Assembly (NCBI GenBank): GCA_028564925.1
Contig: CM053028.1
Coordinates: forward strand, 445,272,022 to 445,336,021
Direction: 5' to 3'
DNA length: 64,000 nt
Origin: Lithobates sylvaticus
Taxonomy: Eukaryota; Chordata; Amphibia; Anura; Ranidae
Under the pieces are notes generated by a model. The model was not told the origin of the DNA. It made no database searches and saw nothing but the letters and a program-made list of their open reading frames with translations. Both the position numbers and the translations under genes were made by a program. Every line of letters begins with the position of its first letter. The first letter of the stretch is position 1. Below, in pieces: positions 1 through 11,812 of the stretch.

Positions 1-1925
1 CAGCCCCCCATCCTGTCTCGCTGGCGTCCGAGGTGATCCCTATGCAAACTGTTGAAAGAAGAGAGTGACACCATAGGGCATTCCTCCTCTCTACCCACCA
101 GACGAGACTTTGTCTCATGGACTATGTCAGGGAAGCAACTGGTTCTATCGCTTCTTGCTGGAGAAACGTGTCCACATACTGAAACAGAATCTCCCTCTTT
201 CGAAAGGAAGGGAGAGTGGTTGATACGAAGTTTACACTTGTTTTTTTGAGAAATTCCAAGAAGTTTCCTGTCCTTATGGTTGATAGCACTCAGTGATCTT
301 GACTGCTTTCCATCTATACTCGCCAAAAATTGTGCAGCATGGCTCCTACAGGACGAGTATGGACGGGGACACCATCAAACAGTTTTCTGGGACTCCCGGT
401 CTGCAGAAGCAGCTGTTTCACTTTGGTTTCGCCCCATTCTAAGGCATGCAGAATCCTCTCCCTGGCCTATTGGCCCTCAGTTCTTTCCCTCTTGCTCTAG
501 CAGGAGTAATCTATCCTGGGTGATAAAACCAGACTTCCCCTAATCGCTGTGTTGAGCTTGCTGCCAAATAAGGACTTTTACACTAGCCTCGTTCAGACGA
601 TGGGTCTGCCACCCAAGGTCTGAGCAATAAGGTGCGCCACGCTGTGACTGCTTTTAGCAAAGGCTTTAATTACATTAATAGCGGCCTCCACCATAAACCT
701 GGCTGTCAGTCTTAGGTTCTTAAATGAGGCAATGATCTCGATTTTACCAGGATCGTTAGTAACAGCTGTCTCTGACTTATCTATCCAGACCTCCATGGAC
801 CTGGAAATCTGCTAGGGCCGCTGATGGTTTGCAAACCCCTCCTTTAGCTGTGTAGACCTTTTTAAGGTCTAATGCCGTGTACACACGATCGGAAATGCCG
901 CCAGCAAAAGACCGATGTGAGCTTTTGGTCGGAAAATGCGACCGTGTGTATGCTCCATCGATCTTTTGCTGGCGGAATTCCAGCCAGCAAAAGATTGAGA
1001 GCAAGTTCTCTATTTTTCGGTCGTCTGTATGCAATTCGGACGCGCAAAAAATCACGCATGTTCGGAAACAATTTGACGCATTCTCGGAAGCAATGAACTT
1101 AATTTTCTCAGCTCGACGCAGTGTTGTACGCCACCGTGTTCTTGACGGTCAAAAGTTCAGAGAACTTTTGTGTGACCATGTGTATGCAAGACAATCTCGG
1201 AAAAAACATCCAAGATTTTTCGGACGGAAATTCCGCTCGTGTGTACATGGCATAAGTCCATCTTCTAAAAGAGACTGCATCATCCAGTGGCAACATAACG
1301 TGCCTGGCCAAACGCATGAGGGCTGCATCGACCACAGGTGGGTTCTCCGGATGCCTGACAGCCTCCTTCCTGAAGCGGTACATCTTGGCAAAGCGATTCC
1401 TGAGAAAAGATTTTTTCTCTGCTTGCTTCCACTCATCTTCGATTATGTCTTTAATTTCATCCATGAAAGCAGTGATGCTGTTTCTTCAGCAGTTCTTCCA
1501 CTGTATCCTCCCACTGGAAGGCCTCCCTGATATCTTTCAAAAACGGTTGTATTAGACTGAAGTCGAACTGTTCATAATTTGCGTCCTCCTCTTTCCCAGA
1601 TGAATCTTCCAAAGCTGGCCTAGGCAGTACCTGGAACGGAACCACCAGTATTTAACTGAGGAGTAAGTACTCTTCAACCCCAGTATTTAACTGAGGTGTA
1701 GTCACATGGGACGAAGAGGGGGCTTGTTGATGCGGTGGCTGTGGCTGCTCAGCAAATGATTTTAGCATATCCTTGAATGCTTGCTTTATAAGAGAAACCC
1801 TTTCCCCCTTCCCTGTCCTTGATCACATATATAAGGCAGGTTTTGCAAACCGTTTTCCCTGGAAGCAACTCATTCGGACAAACCCAGCACATTCAAGCAA
1901 AACCACAATCTAAAAAAACAGCAGC
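1..1925 (-). mobile_element. DIRS-type tyrosine-recombinase retrotransposon fossil, cut by the window edge
   Basis: Minus-strand translation shows a DIRS ORF1 (gag-like) from about 1915 down to 550, the kind of protein related to the alpha-specific part of vertebrate LAP2alpha. Recognisable blocks are a run near 1780 (SLIKQAFKDMLKSF), one near 1330 (PPVVDAALMRLARHVMLP) and one near 640-720 (ARFMVEAAINVIKAF). The start of the reverse transcriptase frame follows near 370-100 (PVGAMLHNFW, QQEAIEPV). The RNase H, methyltransferase-like and recombinase parts would lie left of the window. The copy is broken in several places and hosts a MITE at 873-1252. The family call rests on remembered motifs, not a search. 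Confidence 0.7.
870..1255. repeat. Harbinger-like MITE inserted in the DIRS ORF1
   Basis: A 380-bp insert at 873-1252 starts TGCCGTGTACACACG and ends in the inverted counterpart CGTGTGTACATGGCA. It is flanked on both sides by TAA (870-872 and 1253-1255), the usual target of PIF/Harbinger elements. DIRS coding similarity resumes on both sides. It holds no gene. A related element lies at 39180-39463. Confidence 0.7.
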
Positions 1926-2384
1926 AGGGACAACACACAGCTGAAGCATTTAGCAGGCATTAAGGGGCTACGGGCAAAATGATGACTTATGGTCCTGATA
2001 GCATGTGGGTGGGTAGGGCATACCCAGAGGTGGCTGACATGGAGCTGTCAGGAAATTAGAAAATTCTTGGGTGCAATCTCTGATGTAGATGATTTCAGGA
2101 ATTACATGCAGTTTTTGTTCACTGATTAAAAACCACCTACAGTATCTCACAAAAATGAGCACACCCCTCACATTTTTGTAAATATTTTATTATATCTTTT
2201 CATGTGACAACACTGAAGAAATTACACTTTGCTACAATGTGAAGTAGTGAGTATACAGTTTGTATAACGCTGTAAATTAGCTGTCCCCTCAAAATAACTC
2301 AACACACAGCCATTATTGTCTTAACCGCTGGCAACAAAAGTGAGTACACCCCTAAGTGAAAATGTCCAAATTGGGCCCAAAGTG

Positions 2385-3397
2385 TCAATATTTTGTGTGG
2401 CCACCATTATTTTTCAGCACTGCCTTAACCCTTTTGGGCATGGAGTTCACCAGAGCTTCACAGGTTGCCACTGGAGTCCTCTTCCACTCCTCCATGACGA
2501 CATCACAGAGCTGGTGGATGTTAGAGACCTTGCGCTCCTCTACCTTCCATTTGAGGATGCCCCACAGATGCTCAATAGGGTTTAGGTCTGGAGACAGTCC
2601 ATCACCTTTACCCTCAGCTTCTTTGGCAAGGCAGTGGTCATCTTGGAGGTGTGTTTGGGGTAGTTATCATGTTGGAATACTGCCCTGCAGCCCAGTCTCC
2701 AAAGGGAGGGGATCCTGCTCTGCTTCAGTATGTCACAGTACATGTTGGCATTGGTGGTCCCCTCAGTGAACTGTAGCTCCCAAATGCTGGCAGCACTCAT
2801 GCAGCCCCAGACCATGACACTCCCACCACCATGCTTGACTGTAGGCAAGACACACTTGTCTTTGTACTCCTCACCTGGTTGCCGCCACACACGCTTGACA
2901 CATCTGAACCAAATAAGTTTATCTTGGTCTCATCAGACCGCAGGACATGGTTCCAGTAATCCATGTTGTTAGTCTGCTTGTCTTCAGCAAACTGTTTGCG
3001 GGCTATCTTGTGCATCATCTTTAGAAGAGGCTTCCTTCTAAGATGACAGCTATGCAGACCAATTTGATGCAGTGTGCGGCGTATGGTCTGAGCACTGACA
3101 GGCTAACCCCCCACCCCTTCAACCTCTGCAACAATGCTGGCAGCATTCATACCTCTATTTCCCAAAGACAATCTCTACATATGACGCTGAGCATGTGCAC
3201 TCTACTTCTTTGGTTGACCATGGCGAAGCCTGTTCTGAGTGGAACCTGTCCTGTTAAACCTCTGTATGGTCTTGGCCACAGTGCTGCAGCTCAGTTTCAG
3301 GGTCTTGACAATCTTCTTATAGCCTAGGCCATCTTTATGTAGAGCAACAATTCTTTTTTTTCAGATCCTCAGAGAGTTCTTTGCCATGAGGTGCCAT
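2385..3397 (-). pseudogene. Tc1 transposase, decayed
   Basis: The protein starts MAPHGKELSEDLKK at 3397 and ends ...GGHTKY at 2385, about 337 codons long, normal for Tc1. Visible are the first catalytic aspartate (SDETKINLFG, near 2935), the KHGGGSVMVWGCMSA block (near 2820), the second aspartate region reading HDNYPKHTS where HDNDPKHTS is usual, and the glutamate of the DDE triad in LNPIEHLWGIL (near 2575). A poly-A tract just after the start (near 3355) has an extra base that shifts the frame, and further frame changes separate the pieces at 2582-2890 and 2797-3018. It cannot make an active enzyme. Confidence 0.92.
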
Positions 3398-3687
3398 GTT
3401 GAACATCCAGTGACCAGTATGAGAGAGTGAGAGCGATAACACCAGATTTAACATACCTGCTCCCCACTCATACTTGAGACCTTGTAACACTAATGAGTCA
3501 CATGACACCGGGGATGAAAAATGGCTAATTGGGCCCAATTTGGACATTTTCACTTAGGGGTGTATTCACTTTTGTTGACAGCGGTTTAGACAATAATGGC
3601 TGTGTTGAGTTATTTTGAGGGGACAGCAAATTTACAGTATTATACAAACTGTATACTCACTACTTCACATTGTAGCAAAGTGTCATT

Positions 3688-3824
3688 TCTTCAGTGTTTT
3701 GAGGAAATAAATTTATCCCCGTATCATTGCGTAATGGTGTTGCGGATACGGTACAAAGTATAAAAAGTGATTGCCACGTCCCGAAAATTTGAGTCTAAAT
3801 GCTAAGGTTTTTGTCTTCAGTGTT
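3688..3824. repeat. 115-bp insertion with 11-bp flanking duplication in a Tc1 end
   Basis: The word TCTTCAGTGTT occurs at 3688-3698 and again at 3814-3824, while the other Tc1 end has it once. The 115 bp between (3699-3813) are absent from the left inverted repeat. The insert is AT-rich and I recognise no family. An 11-bp duplication suggests target-primed or repair-linked insertion rather than a cut-and-paste element. Confidence 0.6.
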
Positions 3825-3895
3825 GTCACATGAAAAGATATAATAAAATATTTACAAAAATGGGAGCGGTGTACTCATTTTTGTGAGATACTGTA

Positions 3896-4917
3896 CTTAA
3901 GTGAAGTTACATGAAAGGGAAGGGTCTCAGGCATCAGATATCCCTTCGAGTTTGTAATCTTGAAGAATGCATACAACTGTTAAAAGCATCTCAAGTTCTT
4001 TAATATTCTGCATAATAAAAAATGCAAAATGGTAGGAAGATTTCTGCAACTCACACTGCGCTGTCAAAACCTTTGCTCTTTATTCACAAGACAATGTGCT
4101 CCCTCTAGTGGCCTTGTAAAGCAGAGCAGTCTAGTATAACATTTTAAGCCTATGGATGACTATTATAAAAATGGGGCAAGTGAAAAACTGTGAAGGCTTT
4201 TTTTAGATTTGAATGTTTTTACCCTGAATGGTAAATTCTTTTGAAAGTATGTGTTATTTGTAACACACAAAATTGCACTTATTCATTTGTAAAAAACAAA
4301 GCACATCAAAATCGTATTTTAGTATGTATTTTTTTCAAATTGTTCCTATTTTTTTGTAATCAATCGATAGAATGGATGAAGGCACTTACACTTGCTCAGG
4401 TCATTATTATTTTTATTTGCTATAATCAGTTTTGGAAAATAATAGGGCACACATTTTTAGAAATACTGTCAGCATACGGTAACTGGAGTGGTAATAATAG
4501 CCACCAAAGTTAAAGTGACAGTAAACAATATCCGTATTCTACAAAGATGGTCCATATGCATCCACTATGTAATGGCCCTGTCATCTATTTTTCTTGAGAT
4601 CACTTGCTTTGTTTATATGCCTCCTTGTACCATACTTCATGAGCTCCTGAACCTCTCTTTTTCCACTTTTGAAATGAGCGGTGCACTGCTCTATGGACGC
4701 TACAAATCTCATAGTCCATAGTCCAGTGGCGGCTAGTGGCAAACAACCACCAAATAGGTCTCTGTTACTTTGATTTCTTCTTCTATCCACACGTTTCTTT
4801 GCTGTACAGGAACTGATTGGCTTCTAGTGCTACTTCTTCCTTTTCCACTCTGAGCTCTGTTGAACAGGGACTGCAAGAGGCTGGTATCAGATCAAATTCA
4901 GGACCTTGCACTGCTTG
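3896..4917. other. no recognised feature
   Basis: AT-rich sequence with no convincing gene or repeat ends. Short frames here have no recognisable motifs. Confidence 0.5.
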
Positions 4918-5836
4918 TGTAGCGCCAACCCTAAAGGAGCTGCTGGTTACATTTTGGGTCCTCTGTCTTCTGCCTCGACTCCAAGAACAAACTCAGCCCC
5001 TCTAACACACCTGGTTAAATGGAGAGACCTCTGCAACCACAGATATAGACAATTGAAAAATACCCTGCACATGGCTGTATGTTACTATAGTAAATACACA
5101 CACACACCCGTTTAAGTGATAAGCAAGTTGGTATATTGAAACCACTTAAAGTAAAGAAAGTCTGAGATAACATAGGCTCACCCAAGTAAATAAAACATAG
5201 TCAGCTATACAGAATGAAACTATACCTAAGTAAAGCGTTATCAGTTCTTTAACTTTAAATAGAGTCAATGAGTGAAATGGCAAATAAGTAACATGAATAA
5301 CTCTTACGAACAGTACAACATAATAACTACACTGTCTTAGAGTGACCTCTAAGGAAAAGGGGGGGGGGGGGGGGACCAAAGTGTGGTACTTCTTTAAAAC
5401 AAAGTAAACGGGCAAAGGTTAGGGGCAGCGAGAGTTAGGGGTGGCCTTTGGTCCTGACACTTCAGCCGGCTAAGACGTTGGAGCTCTTTGAGGCAGTCTG
5501 TAAGGCCTGCAGGCAGTGTTAGAGATAATATGTGACTGACTGTGTAGATTCTGGCGGCTCAGTCTTTGATGACAGCAGCAAATAGTGACAGTCACAGATA
5601 ATGGCCGCAAGAGCCTCTCACCAATTCCAGCGACACAGCAACAACGGTTCCTCCGAACAGATGTCCTCTTACATCCGGTTGCCCGTGGTGACGCCTGCAA
5701 CTGGCACTGCAGGGGCAGTATCCTCTGTGGCTCCCCCCCTCTGTCCCTTGGCTCACAGGTCACAGCGTGGTGTTCCGGTCTCTCTCTCTTGCAGCAGTGG
5801 CACCTCTTTCTCTCTTTGGCTGATGATGCTGGGCAC
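4918..5836 (-). repeat. probable solo LTR related to the Gypsy LTR at 20077-21131
   Basis: It begins TGTAGCGC at 4918 and continues with GCTGCTGGTT and TTTTGGGTCC at the same spacing as the reverse complement of the end of the 20-kb Gypsy LTR. Further in, AAGTAAAGAAAGTCTGAGATA near 5150 also has a counterpart there. The GC-rich 5470-5836 part would be the promoter side. The right boundary is a guess: no matching terminal CA with target duplication was found. A poly-G run lies at about 5358-5374. Confidence 0.4.
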
Positions 5837-6105
5837 TAGGGATGAGCCCGGTGTTCGATTCGAACCCATGTTCGAATCGAACATCGGCCGTTCGTCCATT
5901 CGACGAAACCAGAACTTTGTGGGCCGTTCGCATCAAATTTGTGTGATACGAACGCCCCACAATGCACTGCGCCACTGGCCAAATATAGCTCAGGGGGTTT
6001 AGTACACGCCCCACACTATATAAGGCTGCCAGCGCAGCGGCCTTGTGTAGTGTGTTCCGGAGTGCAGGGAAAGAGCTAGATAAGCAGGGACGGTGTGTTC
6101 TTTTC
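5837..6105 (+). promoter_or_regulatory. TATA-bearing leader in front of a minisatellite
   Basis: The stretch opens with paired palindromic words (GTTCGATTCGAAC and GTTCGAATCGAAC near 5853-5885), then a TATA-like box TATATAA at 6017-6023 and a purine-rich stretch leading into the 92-bp array. The layout is promoter, then repeated monomers. Whether it is the end of a retroelement or an independent repeat cannot be told here. Promoter function is inference. Confidence 0.35.
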
Positions 6106-7155
6106 TCAGGCATCTGCAGGAGTTAGTGGGTGTTGTGTGCCTCCAGCACAGCACAGTATACACCTGTATCTACCCTTATTTGCTGCTGTTCTCTAATACA
6201 GTCATCTGCAGGAGTTAGTGGGTGTTGTGTGCCTCCAGCACAGCACAATATACACCTGTATCTACCCTTATTTGCTGGTGTTCTCTAATACAGCCATCTG
6301 CAGGAGTTAGTGGGTGTTGTGTTCCCCCAGCACAGTATACACCTGTATCTACTCTTATTTGCTGGTGTTCTCTAATACAGCCATCTGCAGGAGTTAGTGG
6401 GTGTTGTGTGCCTCAGCACAGCACAGTATACACCTGTATCTACCCTTATTTGCTGGTGTTCTCTAATACAGCCATCTGCAGGAGTTAGTGGGTGTTGTGT
6501 TCCTCCAGCACAGTATACACCTGTATCTACCATTATTTGCTGGTGTTCTCTAATACAGCCATCTGCAGGAGTTAGTGGGTGTTGTGTTCCTCCAGCACAG
6601 CACAGTATACACCTGTATCTACACTTATTTGCCGGTGTTCTCTAATACAGCCATCTGCAGGAGTTAGTGGGTGTTGTGTGCCTCCAGCACAGCACAGTAT
6701 ACACCTGTATCTACACTTATTTGCCGGTGTTCTCTAATACAGCCATCTGCAGGAGTTAGTGGGTGTTGTGTGCCTCCAGCACAGCACAGTATACACCTGT
6801 ATCTACCATTATTTGCCGGTGTTCTCTAATACAGCCATCTGCAGGAGTTAGCGGGTGTTGTGTGCCTCCAGCACAGCAGAGTATACACCTGTATCTACCC
6901 TTATTTGCTGGTGTTCTCTAATACAGCCATCTGCAGGAGTTAGAGGGTGTTATGTTCCTCCAGCACAGCACAGTATACACCTGTATCTACCCTTTGTTGC
7001 TGGTGTTCTCTAATAAAGGCATCTGCAGGACTTAGTGGGTGTTGTGTGCCTCCAGCACAATATACACCTGTATCTACCCTTTATTGCTGGTGTTCTCTAA
7101 TACAGGCATCTGCAGCCTTTACAGTGGGTGTTGTGTGCCTCCAACACAATATACA
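6106..7155. repeat. 92-bp minisatellite, about 11 copies
   Basis: The unit starts CATCTGCAGGAGTTAGTGGG and ends TTCTCTAATACAGC. Units of 92 and about 87 bp alternate because a CAGCA step is present or absent. The last two units are more diverged (7020-7155). Long frames read through it only because of periodicity. Confidence 0.95.
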
Positions 7156-7189
7156 CTACCAAATAGCCGAGTCAAAAACAGGTACAAGA

Positions 7190-7740
7190 CAACTTGGTAA
7201 TGCTAACAAACACAGATAACGGGCAGGGACATATTAGTATACAAGGTTTCAAAGCGATCTGTGAGTTGGATACCCAAATATTTCAAGGAATAGGCGAAGG
7301 AAAAGGCTGACTGGAGGTTGTTTGCAAGAGATGAGGGGAGTGTAATGGGCAAGACTTCAGATATAGCGTAGTTAATCTTAAAATTGAAGATCACACCAAA
7401 ACGCTTAAGTTCCTGCATCAGGTTAGGCAGAGAGATCAGGGGGTCCATAAGGTGAAATAGCACATCATTAGAGTAAGCTGACAGCTTGTGTTGTGTTCCC
7501 AGCCTTCAACCCCTCTATGTCTCTACACACAGAATGGAGAAAGGGTTCCAGAACCAAAGCAAAGAGAAGGGACAAAAAGGGGACACATTCTGGATCGGGA
7601 ACCTGGATGAAAATAGACCATTAATTTTGACCTGGGTGCTAGGTGTTGTATACAAGGCCCTGATCCAATGTAACATATTTAGTCCCAGCCCTAGAGTCTC
7701 CAATACCTGCCTAAGGTAAGACCAGTCTGAATATCTTGAT
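7190..7740 (-). pseudogene. L1/Tx1-clade LINE reverse transcriptase fragment
   Basis: On the minus strand, 7700-7520 reads LGLNMLHWIRALYTTPS and VKINGLFSSRFPIQN, followed at 7463-7210 by FHLMDPLISLPNLMQELKRF and KYLGIQLTDRFETLY. These are the L1 RT region just before the catalytic YADD and the stretch after it. A frame change lies between the two pieces and the YADD position is altered (reads near YSNDVLFHL). Both ends are truncated: no endonuclease and no ORF2 end. Confidence 0.85.
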
Positions 7741-9232
7741 CCCCCCCTAATTTAAGCCCACAGTTACAGAAAACCTCCAATGATGGTCCAAGTCAAGCCA
7801 GTGCATCACCACAGCAAATTATTTGCTCCTTCCGACGCGTTGCGTCACTTGTCACGTGAGTGGATCGGCGCGTGGTTCTGTTGATCCAATGTTTCTGATC
7901 ATTGCGCAATGATTTGCACTGCTCTTTTAAGTGCTTATATTTTTTTTTACAAAATTGACTCTAAAGAACAATAGGCCACTGAGGCCAGGGAGAAGGCCAT
8001 AGCAAATAATAGAAATCATCAACTCACTATTGTATGTGCGCTGCACCATGAAATTGATGTGCATAACAGGTACAGCGTCCCTTGAAATGCAGGCTCATCA
8101 GTTAGGGTGCTGTCTCCGGGACTTAAAAAACTAACAGAAGTAATAGTACAGGGGGAAAGAGGACCCTCATGGGAAAGGAAGTCATGGGCGGACCATGCTG
8201 CTTATAAAGGGAATTTTTATTGCACAATTAATAAAGAAAAAATTACAAAAACGAATTACCCACCACCAACACTAATGAGTGTAGACTAATGGTAAAATAA
8301 GACAACGTTGTCTATATAAAAGCAGCTGCGTCACCTATACATCAAGCACACACCATTTACACCCAAATAAATTAAAGGTACATAGAGTGGCAGTTAAATG
8401 GGCACGTAAATCCTGGTGACTAACACCTTCACTAAACGTGCATATTCCATCACTTTTGACCATCAGGCCCCCATCTGGGGGATACAGGGGTATTATATTG
8501 GGAGTCCACACATTTGAAAAGTAAAACTATACGAAGCAATACCACTGGGTAAACTGAATTTACTCTTATTCAACTGGTGATATGCACTATATAGAGGGCA
8601 GCATATAGCCACTGACAGTTAATAATTCATTTAGAGCTTCAGCTTCAGGCCAAGCCATGTTAGCAGGGGTAACCCAGTGTGAGGTTTATTAGCTAGGACA
8701 GTGGGTAAAGCTTATCTGCAGGTCAGGACACAGGTATTTGTGCAAGAGTATATAGACAGTCAAAGGACGAAGGGGGATCTCACACTTCACAAATCCTGTT
8801 GTCAAGGGTGCTCAATTGTCACATGGAAATCAAGGGAGCTTCATAGCATAGATCCGCTGATAGCGCTATAGCATTGTGAGGCCGTCTAGGCACACCGTCC
8901 TGTTACCTCAGCTGGAGAGGGCTCCTACTGTCCTCATGGTGTGTAGTGCGCTTGCACTGACGTGGCGCGGTGCGTCATCCATGACGTAAAAAGCGGCACT
9001 GCCGTGGTGTCTTTACCGACATGTTTCACCCAGTCACCTGGGTTTTTTCACGGATGGGAGGGATCAAAAGCAGTCGTCTATTTATACACTTTTTTCTCAC
9101 ACAACACAGTTGATTAAAGGCTTCAATTCCCACAGCGTCCACTAGATGTCAACCTCCCAGTTTAAACACCACACATTCATTCTGCTGCTGGCCAGAAGGG
9201 CTCACATAAGGCATATTGTAGCAAACAAATAG

Positions 9233-11149
9233 CTAGTACATTCCTTTGAGAGGAGGTAGATCAGTCAACCAGTTTGTGGTCTTGCCCCTAGTATATTCAG
9301 AGTGAACTAAGGTATCCTTAAGATTACGGGCCCTTCTGGCGATTAGTTGGGGACGGGGACCTACAATGTTAGTTAAAGCAGGGGATTTTCGTGAGAATTC
9401 CCCAATGTTTTTGGAGTACATTCTTCACTTGTTCCCATTGTGCCCCATAGGTAGTGATTATCCTTAGAGGGGGTTCTTTACATAATGTCTTTTGACTTTC
9501 CTGCTTCTTAAACAGAAGGTCCCTCCTGTCTTTTGTCCAGGCCTTTCTCCACACCCTTTTAAGGACTTTATGAGAGTAACCTCTGTCTCTGAATCTACCA
9601 AACATCTCTCCTGCTTCTCTCTGATGTGTCTCTCATTATTATTTAAAGCCGAGAGGAACTCATAGAGTTGCTCTTCGTCACCAATCCATACCATAAAGAT
9701 ATCATCAATGTATCTTAGCCAGGTAAGTACCCCGCTGAGATACATCGATATCTGGTAGACCGCCTCCAGCTCCCATAGGCCATAATAGAGGAAGGCGTTT
9801 GATGGAGCCCAAGGTGCTCCCATCGCTGTCCCCCTCGTCTGTTGATAGTATCCATCAAGAAATTGGGAGACCGCCCGAGGCCCCACTCGTGGGTATCGAC
9901 ATGTAGAGTGACTCCACATCGATCCCCACCAAGAGGGCCCCAAGAGGAATCTCCAGATCCTGCAACTTGGCCAGGACATCACGAGTGTCCTGGACATAGG
10001 AAGGCAGCGAAGTCACCATGGTTTTAATAAATCTATCTACATATCTGCCTACTCTCTCCATAGGGCCCCTTATCGCAGAGACGATAGGTCTACCAGGTGG
10101 ATTGGTGAGAGATTTATGTAGTTTTGGGATTATGTAGAAGGTGGGGTTGTTATATTCCCCCACCCTCAAGTAGTCCCACTCCTTGTTGGTCAAGAGATTA
10201 GCTTCACGGGCCAGAAGTAGCTGCCGATTAAGATTTTCCACTGGAGTGGGGAAGGGATTAGATGGCAGTTTCAAGTAAGTGGAGGTATCACCCAGCTGCC
10301 TAAAAATTGGAGTGGAAGTGGAAAGTTTGATAGATTGATGACCTTCATGTCTTTTGTAGGGGGCATTGATGAAACCAGAGTTTCACACCACTTTAGTATT
10401 TTTTACTGCGTGTTCTTATCTGCTTTTGGGTTTTGGGAATTGTCCCCCTGGTGTTGCCTCCCCTTCCTCTTCCTCTGCCTTTTGTGTGTAATCGTCTCTT
10501 CTCTTTGGGAAAGTCCCTAAAGGGCCCAGGTCCGTAACATCAACCTCCTCTGCATGTACAAAGCCAACAGTTTTGATATTGTCAGTTATCACTACCTGAG
10601 GAATGCTGTCTATTTCTGTAGCAAGTGGTAGATCTATGATTATGCCTACTCTGACTCTGTCCCCTGAGTACTGTGAGATCGAAGACCTCACCCTTTTCAA
10701 AATCATCCAGATTTTGTCTGCATTTATGCTGTTTTATTGTCATGAGATGTTTCTGAGTTTTCTCTATTTTCTTTTTGAGTATATCATTGTGTTTCTCAAA
10801 ATCAACCTCCCTAAGGTTCCAATACTTTACTACTCTGTTCCAGTTCTATTTTGAGCTCATCTAGCTGAGCTTTTTCCTCATTGACTATCAGTTGAATAAC
10901 CGACAGCCCAATGCGCCAGACATTTAGCCTTCCACTTTTCTATGAACCTAGGTGTGTGCAGATGTTCTGCAGGCACCACCTTTTCACGTAAACCCCTTGG
11001 GATAACCCAAAATTTGATATGGGATTCCAGCGAAGAAATGTCCCATTTACGATTTAAATATCTAATGGTTAATTTTGTATGCTGTTTAAAGAGTTGTTTA
11101 ATCTGCTCATTATCAGTTCCCTCTGGGCCCTGATCACTAGTAAACGCAG
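9233..11149 (-). pseudogene. Penelope reverse transcriptase (PLE-A copy 1), decayed
   Basis: From the 5' end (right): an N-terminal helical region (SSLESHIKFWVIPRGLREK near 11010, AEHLHTPRFIEKWK near 10960), then the RT with FYIIPKLHKSLTNPPGRPIV (near 10110), GRYVDRFIKTMVTSLPSYV (10040-9990), LLVGIDVESLYMSIP (about 9930-9895), GTAMGAPWAPSNAFL (near 9820), and catalytic YIDD at 9701-9712. The thumb and linker follow (GYSHKVLK, LRIITTYGAQWEQVKNVL). YIIPKLHK and the IDVESLY block are typical of Penelope rather than of LINEs or telomerase. Several frame changes separate the pieces. The endonuclease is missing. Confidence 0.88.
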
Positions 11150-11812
11150 TGTCAGGAAGATCATGCCAACAATGGTCGCCCTGTCACCTCCGCTGCTCGC
11201 TCTCCTGTGCCCGTGCGTGCGCGCGCTCGTGCGCGTGCTTGTGCGCGCGCCTATTGGCGCCAGACGGAAGATTTAGGTTTCCCAACCACACTGGGATCTT
11301 GCTGCCTGATCTACAGCATTGAGTGCCCTGATCCTGAAAACCTGTTCCCTGTGATTATCTTACCCGGCTTGTCTCCGACCATCCCTGTTATTTGCCTGCA
11401 CCTGACTTCGACCTGTCTGACTATCCTTTTGCCTTATCCTCTGCTACCGTTTGATGTCTGCCCGATTACCGACCCGGCTTGTCTGACTTCCCTATCCTGG
11501 TATCCTGGCATCCTGGTTCCTGATCTGCCTGCTGTCCAGTTCCAGTCTGAGGTCCATCTCCGGTGTCCTGATTCCTGGTTCCTGACCTGCCTGCCGTCCA
11601 GTTCCTGTCTGAGGTCCTGCTCTGGTGTCCTGGTGCCTGGTTCCCGCTGCCAAACCACTATCCAGTTCCGGTCCGCTGTTGATCCTGCCAGGCACTCGTG
11701 CCACTCCTGACTCTTGTGCTTCCTGTATACTCTACCAGGGCCCTCGAGTCAGAGCTGCAAGAGAGGTCACTCCCTGCAGGTCGGGCTTGCCCACTAGGTA
11801 CGTGACACGCAG
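11145..11812. repeat. Solo LTR (658 bp) with 5-bp target duplication
   Basis: The sequence 11150-11807 begins TGTCAGGAAG and ends TACGTGACA, so it has the short inverted ends TGTCA...TGACA. It is flanked by CGCAG at 11145-11149 and 11808-11812. It interrupts PLE-A copy 1. Inside are a GC-rich start (11180-11265) and imperfect repeats of a CTGCCTG/GTTCCTG type (11500-11660). No internal genes remain, as expected after recombination between two LTRs. Family (Gypsy or ERV) not determined. Confidence 0.75.

Larger units (their letters stand above)
2138..3895 (-). mobile_element. Tc1/mariner transposon, complete ends, dead transposase
   Basis: The element runs from 2140 (CAGTATCTCACAAAAATGAG) to 3893 (GTGAGATACTG) between TA dinucleotides at 2138-2139 and 3894-3895. 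Each end has a long inverted repeat of over 200 bp with a direct repeat inside it (GTGAGTACACCCCTAAGTG near 2340 and its inverse near 3550), the IR/DR design of vertebrate Tc1 elements. The right repeat is interrupted by a 115-bp insert at 3699-3813. The transposase is on the minus strand. Confidence 0.93.

Noticed and set aside
1457-1645. Separate host gene similar to LAP2
   Set aside because: The similarity to LAP2alpha is explained by the DIRS origin of that domain; neighbouring RT sequence shows this is an element.
6106-7155. CRISPR-like array
   Set aside because: Units are contiguous without unique spacers, and the genome is clearly vertebrate.
6222-7219. Cysteine-rich repeated peptide frames
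   Set aside because: An effect of the 92-bp minisatellite; no start, splice or promoter context beyond the leader.
7515-7703. Novel small protein on the minus strand
   Set aside because: It is the L1 RT fragment.
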